From positions 1 through 47,136 of the forward strand of contig JBNKHH010000050.1 in assembly GCA_050290245.1 (NCBI GenBank): a DNA stretch of 47,136 bases, written 5' to 3'. The DNA is from JBNKHH01 sp050290245 (GTDB lineage Bacteria; Pseudomonadota; Alphaproteobacteria; Rhodobacterales; Rhodobacteraceae). The notes beneath the pieces are model-generated. The model worked only from the letters and a program-made list of their open reading frames with translations. It made no database searches and was not told the DNA's origin. The translations under genes and the position numbers were made by a program. Positions 16,495 to 24,562 of this stretch are shown here, in pieces (within the stretch, counting starts at the first letter, position 1; every line of letters starts with the position of its first letter).

Positions 16495-17754
16495 ATGAAA
16501 CTGAACAGACGCCTGTTTTTGGGGGCAGCGGGGGCCACAGTGGCCGCGCCGATGGTGCACGCAGCAGGACATGGCAGACCCCGCGTTGTCGTCATAGGTG
16601 GCGGAGCAGGGGGCGCAACGGCCGCTCGCTATATCGCCAAGGACAGCAAGGGCGACATTGATGTTACGCTGATCGAGCCCACACGGACATACTACACCTG
16701 TTTTTTCTCGAACCTTTACCTCGGCGGCTTCAAGCAACTTTCTGACATCGCCCACACTTATGGAACACTGGCCAGCGCATACGGCATCAATGTCGTGCAT
16801 GACTGGGCCATCGGTGTCGACCGCGACGCCAAGACCGTGTCGCTCGCCGGGGGCAGCACCGTGCCTTACGACAAACTGATCCTTTCGCCCGGAATCGACT
16901 TCGTCGAGGGCTCGGTCCCAGGATGGGACGTGTCGGTGCAAAACAAGATGCCCCACGCCTTCAAGGCCGGGTCCCAGACAGAGCTCCTCAAAGCTCAGAT
17001 CAACGGTATGCGCGAAGGCGGCCTGTTTGTCATGGTTGCACCGCCCAACCCCTACCGCTGCCCGCCCGGCCCCTACGAACGTGTCTCGATGATCGCGCAC
17101 GTTTTCAAAGAGACCAACCCGACCGCCAAGATACTGATCGCCGATCCCAAGGAGAAATTCTCCAAGCAGGGCCTATTCGAGGAAGGCTGGCAGAACCACT
17201 ACGGCGGCATGGTCGAACGTCTCGGTCCCGACTTCGGGGGCGCCAACGTCTCGGTGAATCCGGACGACATGACCGTCGACATTGACGGTTCTGTCGAACA
17301 GGCTGACGTGGTGAACGTCATCCCCGCCATGAAGGCCGGCCGGATCGCCGAGATCGCGGGTGTCACCGATGGCAACTGGGCGCCGGTCAACCCGACTGAC
17401 ATGTCGACCAAGGCCGACCCGGACATCTACGTGCTGGGTGATGCCGCGCAACAGGGCGATATGCCAAAATCGGGATTCTCGGCCAATAGCCAGGCCAAGG
17501 TTTGCGCCAATGCCGTACGCGGCGAGTTGACCGGTTCCAGAGTCTTCCCTGCCAAGTACTCGAACACCTGTTGGTCGCTGATCGACACCAACGATGGGGT
17601 CAAGGTCGGCGCAACCTACGAGCCGACCGAGGAAAAAATCGCTTCGACCGGCAGTTTCGTCAGCCAGACCGGGGAAGACGCGGCGCTGCGCAAAGCCACA
17701 TACGAGGAATCCGAAGGTTGGTATTCGGGTATCACGGCAGACATGTTCGGCTGA
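16495..17754 (+). CDS. soxF: FAD-dependent sulfide dehydrogenase subunit SoxF
   Basis: Flavoprotein of 419 residues of the flavocytochrome c sulfide dehydrogenase family. N-terminal export signal MKLNRRLFLGAAGATVAAPMVHAAG (Tat-like), then the dinucleotide-binding loop VVVIGGGAGGATAAR (31-45). Cys69 in YYTCFFSN sits where FccB attaches FAD covalently, and YRCPPGPYER is the family's later Cys-containing motif. With SoxE it would oxidise sulfide or reactivate SoxYZ. ATG 16495 follows AGGGAGAAAG; an in-frame ATG upstream at 16414 lies within soxE and is not used. Confidence 0.93.
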   Translation: MKLNRRLFLGAAGATVAAPMVHAAGHGRPRVVVIGGGAGGATAARYIAKDSKGDIDVTLIEPTRTYYTCFFSNLYLGGFKQLSDIAHTYGTLASAYGINVVHDWAIGVDRDAKTVSLAGGSTVPYDKLILSPGIDFVEGSVPGWDVSVQNKMPHAFKAGSQTELLKAQINGMREGGLFVMVAPPNPYRCPPGPYERVSMIAHVFKETNPTAKILIADPKEKFSKQGLFEEGWQNHYGGMVERLGPDFGGANVSVNPDDMTVDIDGSVEQADVVNVIPAMKAGRIAEIAGVTDGNWAPVNPTDMSTKADPDIYVLGDAAQQGDMPKSGFSANSQAKVCANAVRGELTGSRVFPAKYSNTCWSLIDTNDGVKVGATYEPTEEKIASTGSFVSQTGEDAALRKATYEESEGWYSGITADMFG

Positions 17755-17776
17755 TAGATGGTCCCGGCCCTGATCT

Positions 17777-17808
17777 ATGTCAGGGTCGGGGTCGCCTGGC
17801 CCTGACAT
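17777..17808 (+). repeat. Intercistronic hairpin between soxF and the DUF302 gene
   Basis: Perfect nine-base inverted repeat ATGTCAGGG (17777-17785) and CCCTGACAT (17800-17808) with a 14-base loop and no T-run. It would form an mRNA hairpin, more likely a stabiliser or processing site than a terminator. Confidence 0.6.
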
Positions 17809-17839
17809 GTTCGTCAACAAGGATAGCTAGGAGGAAGAT

Positions 17840-18271
17840 ATGAAATATTTCCAGACACTTGCCGTCGCGCTTTTTGCCGCGGCACCGGTCCTTGCACAGG
17901 ATGCCATCACCACTCCTTTTGACGGTTCGTTCGAGGATGCGACCTTCGCTGTCGAAAGCGCCATCGTGGGCCAGGGGCTGGTTATCGACTATACCAGTCA
18001 CGTAGGCGAGATGCTCAATCGCACGGGGCAGGACGTTGGCAGCGATGCGACGATCTTTGATAATGCTGACATCTTCCTGTTCTGCTCGGCCGTGGTGTCG
18101 CGCATGGTGATGGAGGCCGACCCGGCAAACATCCAGTACTGCCCCTACGGCATCTTCGTCACCGAAAAGGACGGGGCTGTCACCATCGGCCACCGTGACT
18201 ACCCCGATGGGTCCATGCAGCCCGTTGAGGACCTTTTGAAAGGCATCGTTGCCGAGGCAACCGGCGGCTGA
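17840..18271 (+). CDS. Periplasmic DUF302-domain protein
   Basis: Protein of 143 residues with signal peptide MKYFQTLAVALFAAAPVLAQ and a DUF302 domain: GLVIDYTSHVGEMLNRTG at about 50-67, NADIFLFCSAVVSRMVMEAD at about 75-94, then YCPYGIFV and DYPDGSMQPVEDLL. Two cysteines (in FLFCSA and QYCPYG) are noticeable for a periplasmic member. The function of the domain is not established. It follows soxF on the same strand behind AGGAGGAAG, after 85 bases with a hairpin, and is closed by a terminator, so it is the last gene of the sox transcript. It may bind a heme or sulfur species, but that is a guess. Confidence 0.8.
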   Translation: MKYFQTLAVALFAAAPVLAQDAITTPFDGSFEDATFAVESAIVGQGLVIDYTSHVGEMLNRTGQDVGSDATIFDNADIFLFCSAVVSRMVMEADPANIQYCPYGIFVTEKDGAVTIGHRDYPDGSMQPVEDLLKGIVAEATGG

Positions 18272-18302
18272 GGCACCTGGCCGGATTCTGATGATCCTTG
18301 TG

Positions 18303-18329
18303 AAAGGCGCATGCCGTCATGTGCCTTTT
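18303..18329 (+). terminator. Intrinsic terminator after the sox transcript
   Basis: Stem GGCGCATG (18306-18313) and CATGTGCC (18318-18325), with one G-T pair, a four-base loop, an A-run before and TTTT after. Strong Rho-independent terminator, probably working in both directions because of the flanking A and T runs. Confidence 0.85.
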
Positions 18330-18412
18330 CATCCGCACCTATTTCTGGTCGACAAACAGGCCCGCTGTCGCGTGCTCTACACTATGTATGAAGGGGGAGC
18401 GAGCGCTGCGAG

Positions 18413-19354
18413 CTATTCCCACTCCATCTGCTCATAGACGCGCCCGGCGTTCTTGGTCGCCAGTTCCTCATAGGTGTCCAGATGGGCATACGGGCTCTGG
18501 TCGACGTAGTAGGCGTCGATCAATTCTCCCCCGTTATCAATATGTTCGCCGATCTTGCCGCGCAGGTAGACCAGGTAATCGTGGGTGTACTTGCGTACCT
18601 GGTCCATATTGGTCGGATGCCCGTGGCCGGGGATTACATAGGTCGCCTCCAGCGGCTCGAACGCGTTCTCCCAGGTCTCGATCCAATCTGCCGTCAGCGT
18701 GTGCTCGAAGATCGGCAACATCCGCTCGTGGAACGCCATATCTCCCGAAATGACAAGGCTCTGGTTCGGAAGCCAAATCACGATGTCGCCGGGAGAATGC
18801 GCCGGTCCGAGGTATTTCGCCTCGATCCGATAGTCGCCCAACTCGACAACGTACTCATCCTCGAACGGCTCGGCCAGCACCACTGTCGTATCCTCGGCCT
18901 TGTCCTTGTTATAGCCCAACATTCCCTGCAGGGCCTGGTCGCCGTACTCTTCGACCTCATGCACCGCATCGGCGTGGGCCACGATCTTGACGCCTTGTTC
19001 GGCCCAGTAGGAATTGCCCAACATCGCATGGCCCTGGCCGTTCTCGTTGAACACCAGCACCACCGGCTGATCGGTGATTGCCTTGATCTCGTCATGCAGC
19101 GCCTTGGCCAGCACATAGGCAGCGCCGCCGTTGACCACGACGACGCCTTCACCGGTGACGATAAAGCTCAGGTTGTTGTTATGGCCGGTATTTTCATAGG
19201 TGGGAGGCGCCGTTGCCCCGATGGCGGACCAGACACCGGGGATGAACTCGACGGGCTTGGAATACAGCGGAGAGGCCGGGTATTGGTCCGCGATATCTTC
19301 GCTCGCAAGGGCGGGCATGGCCGCCAGGATACATGCCGCAGTCAGTCGGATCAT
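18413..19354 (-). CDS. soxH: SoxH-like metallo-beta-lactamase-fold protein with altered HxHxDH motif
   Basis: Exported protein of 313 residues (signal MIRLTAACILAAMPALA) with the metallo-beta-lactamase fold. Later metal ligands are present: His186 in GPAHSPGD, Asp205 in VISGDMAFHE and His244 in IPGHGHPT. The first motif, normally HxHxDH followed by xxGN, reads NENGQGHAMLGN (103-114): aligned on the GN, the three His and the Asp become Asn105, Gln107, His109 and Ala110. Metal site 1 is therefore probably lost or rebuilt, and the hydrolase activity usually assumed for SoxH is doubtful. Start ATG overlaps the soxG-like stop (ATGA). The symbol is by position and length; homology to Paracoccus SoxH was not tested. 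Confidence 0.7.
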   Translation of the reverse strand: MIRLTAACILAAMPALASEDIADQYPASPLYSKPVEFIPGVWSAIGATAPPTYENTGHNNNLSFIVTGEGVVVVNGGAAYVLAKALHDEIKAITDQPVVLVFNENGQGHAMLGNSYWAEQGVKIVAHADAVHEVEEYGDQALQGMLGYNKDKAEDTTVVLAEPFEDEYVVELGDYRIEAKYLGPAHSPGDIVIWLPNQSLVISGDMAFHERMLPIFEHTLTADWIETWENAFEPLEATYVIPGHGHPTNMDQVRKYTHDYLVYLRGKIGEHIDNGGELIDAYYVDQSPYAHLDTYEELATKNAGRVYEQMEWE

Positions 19355-20262
19355 AGGTCCTCTCCCACAAATTGATATCCGGTATCCGCTTTTTCAAGCC
19401 GCCCAAGTCCGCCATTCGGCAGGTGATAGCCCACCACCCGCTGCTGTCGCTCAGACAGCCGGCCCACCAATTCGATGCGCGTCGCGGCAGCCTGCTCGGG
19501 GGACTGGTCGCTGCCGATTTCCCATCCCGGATTGGCCAACGACAAATGCCCGTTGGCGATTGCGTCCCCGATGATGAAAACACCGTCTTCCCCGCCGACC
19601 TCGAACGACATGTGCCCCGGCGTATGCCCATAGGTCGCGACGGCGCGAACCCCCGCGATCACCTCGTCGTTTGGATTGAAAACCGCCATCTGATCCGCAA
19701 CCTCTTCAAGCCGGCGTTTCGCACCAACGGCAAATGTCTGGCGTCCGGGGTCGATCTCGTTCACGGTCGCGGGATTTGTCCAGTAGTCCCATTCATCCTG
19801 CCCGATCAATAGCTTGGCCTCGGGAAAGGCTGGGTCTCCAAAGTCGTCGAGGATGCCCCAAAGGTGGTCGGGATGGGCGTGCGTAAAGACGATATGCGTG
19901 ACGTCATCGGGCGCGACACCGGCAGCATCCAACCCCTCGATGAGTTCGCCTGCAGTCGGCATGAATTCGGACCCGGATCCGGCATCGAAGAGAATGACCC
20001 GATCATCGTCCCTATACAGTGTGACGTTGCACGGAGATTTGAGCATATCGCCCTCGATCCCATGGGCTGCGAAGATCGGTGCGGCGTCCTCTGGAGGGAT
20101 ATTCGCCAGCGTGAAGGATTTTGGCAGGGTCAGGTAGCCATCCGAGATTGTCATCAATCGCCCGTCAAGCACCGGCGTCTCGGCTATGGAGAAACGCGGC
20201 AGCGCCAAGGTGCCGATACCAGCTGCAGCGCCAGCCAGAAATGCACGTCTGGATAGGGTCAC
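19351..20262 (-). CDS. soxG: SoxG-like metallo-beta-lactamase-fold hydrolase
   Basis: Tat-exported protein of 303 residues (MTLSRRAFLAGAAAGIGTLALP). All classical binuclear-metal ligands of the metallo-beta-lactamase fold are visible: HAHPDH at 128-133, His in YGHTPGHMSF near 217, Asp233 in IIGDAI, and His279 in VVGYHLP. It probably hydrolyses a thioester or related sulfur compound in the periplasm, as proposed for Paracoccus SoxG. GTG start at 20262 has GGAGG seven bases upstream, and the putative SoxR operator 20277-20296 lies directly before the ribosome site, so soxG-soxH should be sulfur-induced. Confidence 0.78.
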   Translation of the reverse strand: MTLSRRAFLAGAAAGIGTLALPRFSIAETPVLDGRLMTISDGYLTLPKSFTLANIPPEDAAPIFAAHGIEGDMLKSPCNVTLYRDDDRVILFDAGSGSEFMPTAGELIEGLDAAGVAPDDVTHIVFTHAHPDHLWGILDDFGDPAFPEAKLLIGQDEWDYWTNPATVNEIDPGRQTFAVGAKRRLEEVADQMAVFNPNDEVIAGVRAVATYGHTPGHMSFEVGGEDGVFIIGDAIANGHLSLANPGWEIGSDQSPEQAAATRIELVGRLSERQQRVVGYHLPNGGLGRLEKADTGYQFVGEDL

Positions 20263-20276
20263 GTGATCACCTCCAT

Positions 20277-20296
20277 AAATTCCTATTTATGAATTT
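20277..20296. promoter_or_regulatory. SoxR/SqrR-type operator upstream of soxG
   Basis: Perfect dyad AAATTC-N8-GAATTT with the same arms and spacer length as 9194-9213; only the central eight bases differ. A second dyad, CATAAAT-tcct-ATTTATG (20274-20291), overlaps it. It is 15 bases from the soxG start and faces the small gene at 20449 on the other side. Confidence 0.75.
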
Positions 20297-20448
20297 GATT
20301 ACTATTGCGTCATTCCACAAGCAATTTTTTCTCGGAAAAGACCATTCTTTCGGCGGATAAATGTCATCTCGCCCGCGCGATACGGGGGAGGGCTTGCAGA
20401 GAAGCCCGAATTCGGTGTCAATTGCGCAGGACGTGGGGAGTCTGCAAA

Positions 20449-20643
20449 ATGGCACAAGATACTGCGGCGATACGGATCGCCGAGCTTTACGAACGGGACC
20501 TGGAAATCTTCCTGGCGCAGCAACTGCGCAGGCGCACCCTGCACGAGGTCGTTGCCGAGTTGAACGAGTCGGCCTTGTCCAAGACCGACCCTAATTCGCC
20601 AACCGCGCGCGCTGCATTGAAGAAGCTGGGTTTTCCCGACTGA
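20449..20643 (+). CDS. Small 64-residue helical protein next to the sox operator
   Basis: MAQDTAAIRIAELYERDL and onward: 64 residues, acidic/basic and probably two or three helices (EIFLAQQLRRRTLHEVVAEL), with no cysteine, signal peptide or membrane segment. The family is not recognised. ATG 20449 was chosen over an upstream in-frame ATG at 20305 because the upstream part reads like noise (many Cys, Arg); a weak GGGGAG lies before it. It is divergent from soxG across a region with the SoxR-type operator, so it may be sulfur-controlled, and its stop directly abuts the convergent kdgD stop. Confidence 0.65.
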   Translation: MAQDTAAIRIAELYERDLEIFLAQQLRRRTLHEVVAELNESALSKTDPNSPTARAALKKLGFPD

Positions 20644-21549
20644 TCAGCCGCGACCCTGGATCAGGTCAGCCATCAAGCCGCGTTCTTCCTCGGTCAGGTC
20701 GATCAACGGAGTGCGCACAGGTCCGGTATCGAAACCGCGCAACGAAACTCCGGCCTTAATTGCCGAGACCGCATAGCCTGCTTTGCGGTCCCGGATTTTC
20801 GCAAACGGATAATAGAATTCGCGCAGCATCTGTTCGCAGGTCGCATCGTCCCTCGCCACGAATGCCCTGTGAAAGGCCAGGGCGGTTTCGGGGACGAAAT
20901 TGAAAACGGCCGACGAATAGGTATCAACGCCCGCGCCGCGGAAAGCCTGGGCGAATAATTCGTGCGTGGGCATGCCGCCGATGTAGGCCAGACGGTCGCC
21001 GAGGCCGACGGTAATACGTTTCACGGTATCGATGTCACCGGTACCGTCCTTGAAGCCGATCAGGTTGGAGCAGTCCTCGACAAGGCGGGCGAGGGTTTCG
21101 GCAGAGCACACGCTCTGGCCACGGTTATAGACGATGACGCCCATGTTTGTGGATTTGCACACGGCGCGGATGTGCGCTTCGATCCCGTCCTGTGGAGCGC
21201 CGATCAGGTAATGGGGCAGCAAGAGGATGCCGTCACCACCAGCCGCTTCGATCGATCGGGCCAGGTCACAGGCCAGTCGGGTGCCGTACCCGCATCCGGC
21301 GATGATCGGGGCATTGGGCTGTGCGGCTTTCGCGGTTTTGACGACTTCGACGATCTCGTCCGGAGTCAGTGAAAACATCTCGCCGGTGCCGCCGGCAACG
21401 ATCAGCCCGGCCACCGGATGCGCCGAGAGCCATTCAAGGTGCGCCCGAAAGGCGGTCGGATTGAAACGGTTGTCCCCGTCAAAGGGGGTGACCGGAAAAG
21501 ACAAAAGTCCGGATCGGATGATAGAGCGCAGATCGGTGGGAGAAATCAT
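20644..21549 (-). CDS. kdgD: 5-dehydro-4-deoxyglucarate dehydratase (DapA family)
   Basis: Class I aldolase-fold lyase of 301 residues that dehydrates and decarboxylates 5-keto-4-deoxyglucarate to 2,5-dioxovalerate. Schiff-base Lys167 lies in LIGFKDGTGDID and the catalytic Tyr141 in VIVYNRG; the N-terminal SGLLSFPVTPFD and AGGTGEMFSL are family signatures, and FKDGTGDID with the long YNRGQSVCSA region favours KdgD over DapA proper. It is the last gene of the minus-strand sugar-acid operon, 24 bases after the permease. It consumes the aldarate branch, which links it to the Udh/lactonase operon on the far side of the sox genes. Confidence 0.88.
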   Translation of the reverse strand: MISPTDLRSIIRSGLLSFPVTPFDGDNRFNPTAFRAHLEWLSAHPVAGLIVAGGTGEMFSLTPDEIVEVVKTAKAAQPNAPIIAGCGYGTRLACDLARSIEAAGGDGILLLPHYLIGAPQDGIEAHIRAVCKSTNMGVIVYNRGQSVCSAETLARLVEDCSNLIGFKDGTGDIDTVKRITVGLGDRLAYIGGMPTHELFAQAFRGAGVDTYSSAVFNFVPETALAFHRAFVARDDATCEQMLREFYYPFAKIRDRKAGYAVSAIKAGVSLRGFDTGPVRTPLIDLTEEERGLMADLIQGRG

Positions 21550-21573
21550 ATCTAACTTTCTGGAATTTCTTGC

Positions 21574-23007
21574 TTATTGGTTGCCGACCAAAAGCCGGAA
21601 CGCCGGGAATAGCAGCACCGCGGCGATGGCGGTAAAGCCCAGGTTCCAGCCCCATGTCAGGGTCCTTGCGGGGACGCCCGAGGCGCGGTTGATCAAAAGG
21701 ACCACCGTCGCCAGGGGCGAGAACGTCATTGATAAAGCCCACCCGCATGAGATCGAAAAGGCGATCATGGTCGGATCGGCGGGCAGAACAGGCAGAGCGG
21801 CAAAGAACGAACCCATGAACACGGCCATCATCGTGGGCGACAGGGCCAGCAGGCTGAACAGCGCGATCAACGGGGGGATCAGCGCCAAAAGCAGCCAGTC
21901 CTGCATCCCGCCCAGTCCCAGATAGGCGGCCACCTCGGCGGCGGGCACCAGCCCGGCAGCCGCGCGCCCGACATATCCCGAACAGGCAAGGGTGATCGCC
22001 ACGTTGACCGAGCCCTGGATGTCTTGGACCAGGACGTCCGATATCCGCCTGTGCATGGCCGCAAACGTCCCGGTCTTGGGAAAGCCGTTCTGCGCCGCCA
22101 GCCAGCCCAGGGCGATGGCCGGACATGCCATCAGAACACCGAATATGGCGCTCTCTTCAAAGACCCAAACCACGATCAGAACGATCGCAAGAAACCAGAG
22201 CATGGTGGCCGTGAAGCGCAGCCCGGATCGAACCGGGAAAGCCATGGTCTGCCTGTTCGCCGAAGGCCTGTATCCGCGGAACCTCCATCGGTCCTCCAGT
22301 CCACCCAACACCATGAGAATGATGAATATTCCAAGACCATAACCCGTCCAGGCCCCGCGCTCGACGCCGGGGATCAATTCAGCAACGATCAGCGGGGCAA
22401 AAGCCGTTGGCGACCATGTCACGCACCAGGCAAAGCCGCGCAGAACAGCAGAAAGCTGGCGTCGTTGACGCACCGGGTTCAGGCCGTCTCCGGGCGTGGC
22501 CCTTTCGATACCCTTCATGACCAGCGGCACCAGGAAGCTGATGACACCGATGTTGAACAGGACAGCCAGAAACGCCGTCCCGCCATTCAAGGCGTAATAC
22601 CGCCGCCCCGGCGGCTGGCGCGTCAGGAACTCTCCCAGAACCGCGACCGACGGCGAGGTTGAAGCGGCTGCCTGCAACATGCCCAGCAAAAGGATAAAGG
22701 CCATCAGGAAGGATGCCTGATCGAGCGAGCTGGCAAGAACCTGTGTAGGGTCCGGGTGGGTGGTCCACAAGAACAGCGACAGGATGGCGCTGGCGCCAAG
22801 CAGATAGATTTCGCGCAGGCCGAGGCGACGCAGCGACAAAAAGATCACCAGGGCCATAAAGGCCCAGGTGAGTTCCTGCAAACGATGTGATCCCGAAGCG
22901 CGGGCTGCCAGTTCGAGAAAGGCAACAGCCACCAAAGCAAAGGACAATAGCCCGGAAAAGGCGGGCATATTACCCGCCTTTCTACTATGCCCTGCCTCGG
23001 ACTCCAT
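21574..23007 (-). CDS. Sugar-acid operon permease (ion-transporter-like, about 12 TM)
   Basis: Hydrophobic protein of up to 477 residues with about 12 membrane segments. Repeated motifs in the two halves, GVISFLVPLVMKG and LALSPTMMAVFMGS, plus conserved polar stretches such as SGYVGRAAAG and TWGWNLGFT, give the look of the ion-transporter superfamily (dicarboxylate or gluconate-type permeases). I do not recognise an exact family. The start may be ATG 23007 (12 bases after the aldehyde dehydrogenase stop) or ATG 22968, which has a better ribosome site that is buried in a perfect hairpin. Its position between dioxovalerate dehydrogenase and kdgD suggests that it imports the aldarate or pentonate substrate. 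Confidence 0.7.
   Translation of the reverse strand: MESEAGHSRKAGNMPAFSGLLSFALVAVAFLELAARASGSHRLQELTWAFMALVIFLSLRRLGLREIYLLGASAILSLFLWTTHPDPTQVLASSLDQASFLMAFILLLGMLQAAASTSPSVAVLGEFLTRQPPGRRYYALNGGTAFLAVLFNIGVISFLVPLVMKGIERATPGDGLNPVRQRRQLSAVLRGFAWCVTWSPTAFAPLIVAELIPGVERGAWTGYGLGIFIILMVLGGLEDRWRFRGYRPSANRQTMAFPVRSGLRFTATMLWFLAIVLIVVWVFEESAIFGVLMACPAIALGWLAAQNGFPKTGTFAAMHRRISDVLVQDIQGSVNVAITLACSGYVGRAAAGLVPAAEVAAYLGLGGMQDWLLLALIPPLIALFSLLALSPTMMAVFMGSFFAALPVLPADPTMIAFSISCGWALSMTFSPLATVVLLINRASGVPARTLTWGWNLGFTAIAAVLLFPAFRLLVGNQ
22957..22981. repeat. Perfect hairpin over the alternative permease start
   Basis: Nine-base stem AAAGGCGGG (22957-22965 on the plus strand) and CCCGCCTTT (22973-22981) with a seven-base loop. 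On the minus-strand mRNA, the ribosome site AAAGGCGGG is in the stem and ATG 22968-22966 lies in the loop. Confidence 0.7.
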
Positions 23008-23019
23008 AAGATGGGCGCC

Positions 23020-24549
23020 CTATCCCTGCAGGTCGTTCGGCAGGATCGCGTCGGGCATGTTCTGGTAACATACGGGCCGCAGGAACCGCCTGATCGACAA
23101 GGTGCCGACCGAAGTTGCACCAAAGTTGGTCGAGGCCGGGTAGGGGCCGCCATGCACCATGCTGTCCGCCACTTCGACGCCGGTGGGGAACCCGTTGGCC
23201 AGCACACGGCCAGCCTTGCGTTCAACGATCGGCATCAGCTTTCTGGCCAACTCGGTATCGCCATCGTCCATATGCAGCGTGCAGGTCAGCTGGCCTTGCA
23301 GCGACCTCGCCATGGCAAGCATTTCGTCCATGTCGGCGACTCGGACGATCAGGCCAAGCGGGCCAAAGACCTCCTCTCCCAGTGCTTCGTTCTCAAGCCA
23401 TTCCTTGCCGGTGGTGGCGAAGAGATACGGGGTGGCATTGCGCAGATCGCACGTCGACGTAAGCAACTCCTGCACACCCGCCGTTCCGGCAACCCTGTCG
23501 CGGCCGGAACGGTAGGCGGCAGCAATACCATCGGTCAGCATGGTCTGCGCGCCGATCGGCTCCAGAGCCTTGGTGGCAGCTTCGATGAAGGCGTCAGCCT
23601 CGGGCCCATCGATCACCACGGCAATGCCGGGGTTGGTGCAGAACTGGCCTGCTCCCATCGTCAGTGATCCGGCCCAGCCTTCGGCGATTGCCTGGCCACG
23701 TGCGGCGAGCGCCTCGGGCAAAAGGAACATCGGGTTCACTGATCCGAGTTCGCCGAAGAAAGGGATCGGCTCTTCGCGCTGTGCGCAGAGGTCAAACAAG
23801 GCACGACCGCCGCCGAGCGAACCGGTAAAGCCGACGGCCTTGATGAAGGGGTGCTGCACGACCGACACTCCAACGTCACGCTTGCCACCCTGAATAAGGC
23901 TGAAAACACCGGGGTTTACGCCACATTTTTCAATCGCGGCATGGATCGCCTCGGCGACGATTTCGCCGGTGCCGGGGTGGGCCGAGTGGCCTTTGACCAC
24001 GACCGGGCAGCCGGCAGCCAGCGCCGCCGCGGTGTCGCCGCCTGCGGTCGAAAAGGCCAGCGGGAAGTTCGAGGCACCAAACACGGCAACAGGTCCAATC
24101 GGGCGCTGCACCATTTTCAGGTCCGGCCGAGGCAGCGGCTGGCGGTCGGGCAGAGCCTCGTCATGACGGCGGTCAAGATAGTCGCCCGCGAGGATGTGCG
24201 AGGCAAACAGGCGAAGCTGTCCTGTCGTCCGGCCGCGCTCGCCCTGAAGCCGCGCCTCGGGCAGGCCGGTTTCCTGGGTGCCAATCTCGGTGATGGCTTC
24301 GCCACGCGCCTCGATCTCATCCGCGATTGCATTCAGAAATGCCGCACGCTCTTCACGGGTCGAATAGCCATAGTCCCAAAACGCTTCCTCGGCGGCAGCG
24401 CAGGCCCGGTCGACCAAGGCCGGGGTGCCAACCGAAAATTCATGCGACGGACCATGGGCCGGCTCGGACGAAAATGTCGCCTCCCCAGCAACCCATTCAC
24501 CTGCAATCAGGTGCTTCCCGTGCGGGGTGAAGGTGGATTTATCAAGCAT
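23020..24549 (-). CDS. 2,5-dioxovalerate (alpha-ketoglutarate semialdehyde) dehydrogenase
   Basis: Aldehyde dehydrogenase of 509 residues. Catalytic Cys304 lies in GAGQFCTNPG, the general base Glu267 in FFGELGSVNP, and the cofactor residues Asn161 and Lys186 in GASNFPLAFS and VVVKGHSAHP. GHSAHPGT and FFGELGSVNP are typical of the KGSA dehydrogenase type. It oxidises 2,5-dioxovalerate to 2-oxoglutarate with NAD(P)+, the shared last step of the pentonate (Weimberg) and aldarate pathways. ATG 24549 follows AAGGAA, 13 bases after the XylX-like gene. Confidence 0.9.
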   Translation of the reverse strand: MLDKSTFTPHGKHLIAGEWVAGEATFSSEPAHGPSHEFSVGTPALVDRACAAAEEAFWDYGYSTREERAAFLNAIADEIEARGEAITEIGTQETGLPEARLQGERGRTTGQLRLFASHILAGDYLDRRHDEALPDRQPLPRPDLKMVQRPIGPVAVFGASNFPLAFSTAGGDTAAALAAGCPVVVKGHSAHPGTGEIVAEAIHAAIEKCGVNPGVFSLIQGGKRDVGVSVVQHPFIKAVGFTGSLGGGRALFDLCAQREEPIPFFGELGSVNPMFLLPEALAARGQAIAEGWAGSLTMGAGQFCTNPGIAVVIDGPEADAFIEAATKALEPIGAQTMLTDGIAAAYRSGRDRVAGTAGVQELLTSTCDLRNATPYLFATTGKEWLENEALGEEVFGPLGLIVRVADMDEMLAMARSLQGQLTCTLHMDDGDTELARKLMPIVERKAGRVLANGFPTGVEVADSMVHGGPYPASTNFGATSVGTLSIRRFLRPVCYQNMPDAILPNDLQG

Positions 24550-24562
24550 TATCAGTTCCTTG

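Noticed and set aside
20305..20448. Longer start (ATG 20305) for the 64-residue protein
   Set aside because: The extra 48 residues are irregular and Cys/Arg-rich, and would extend through the likely promoter region next to the operator.
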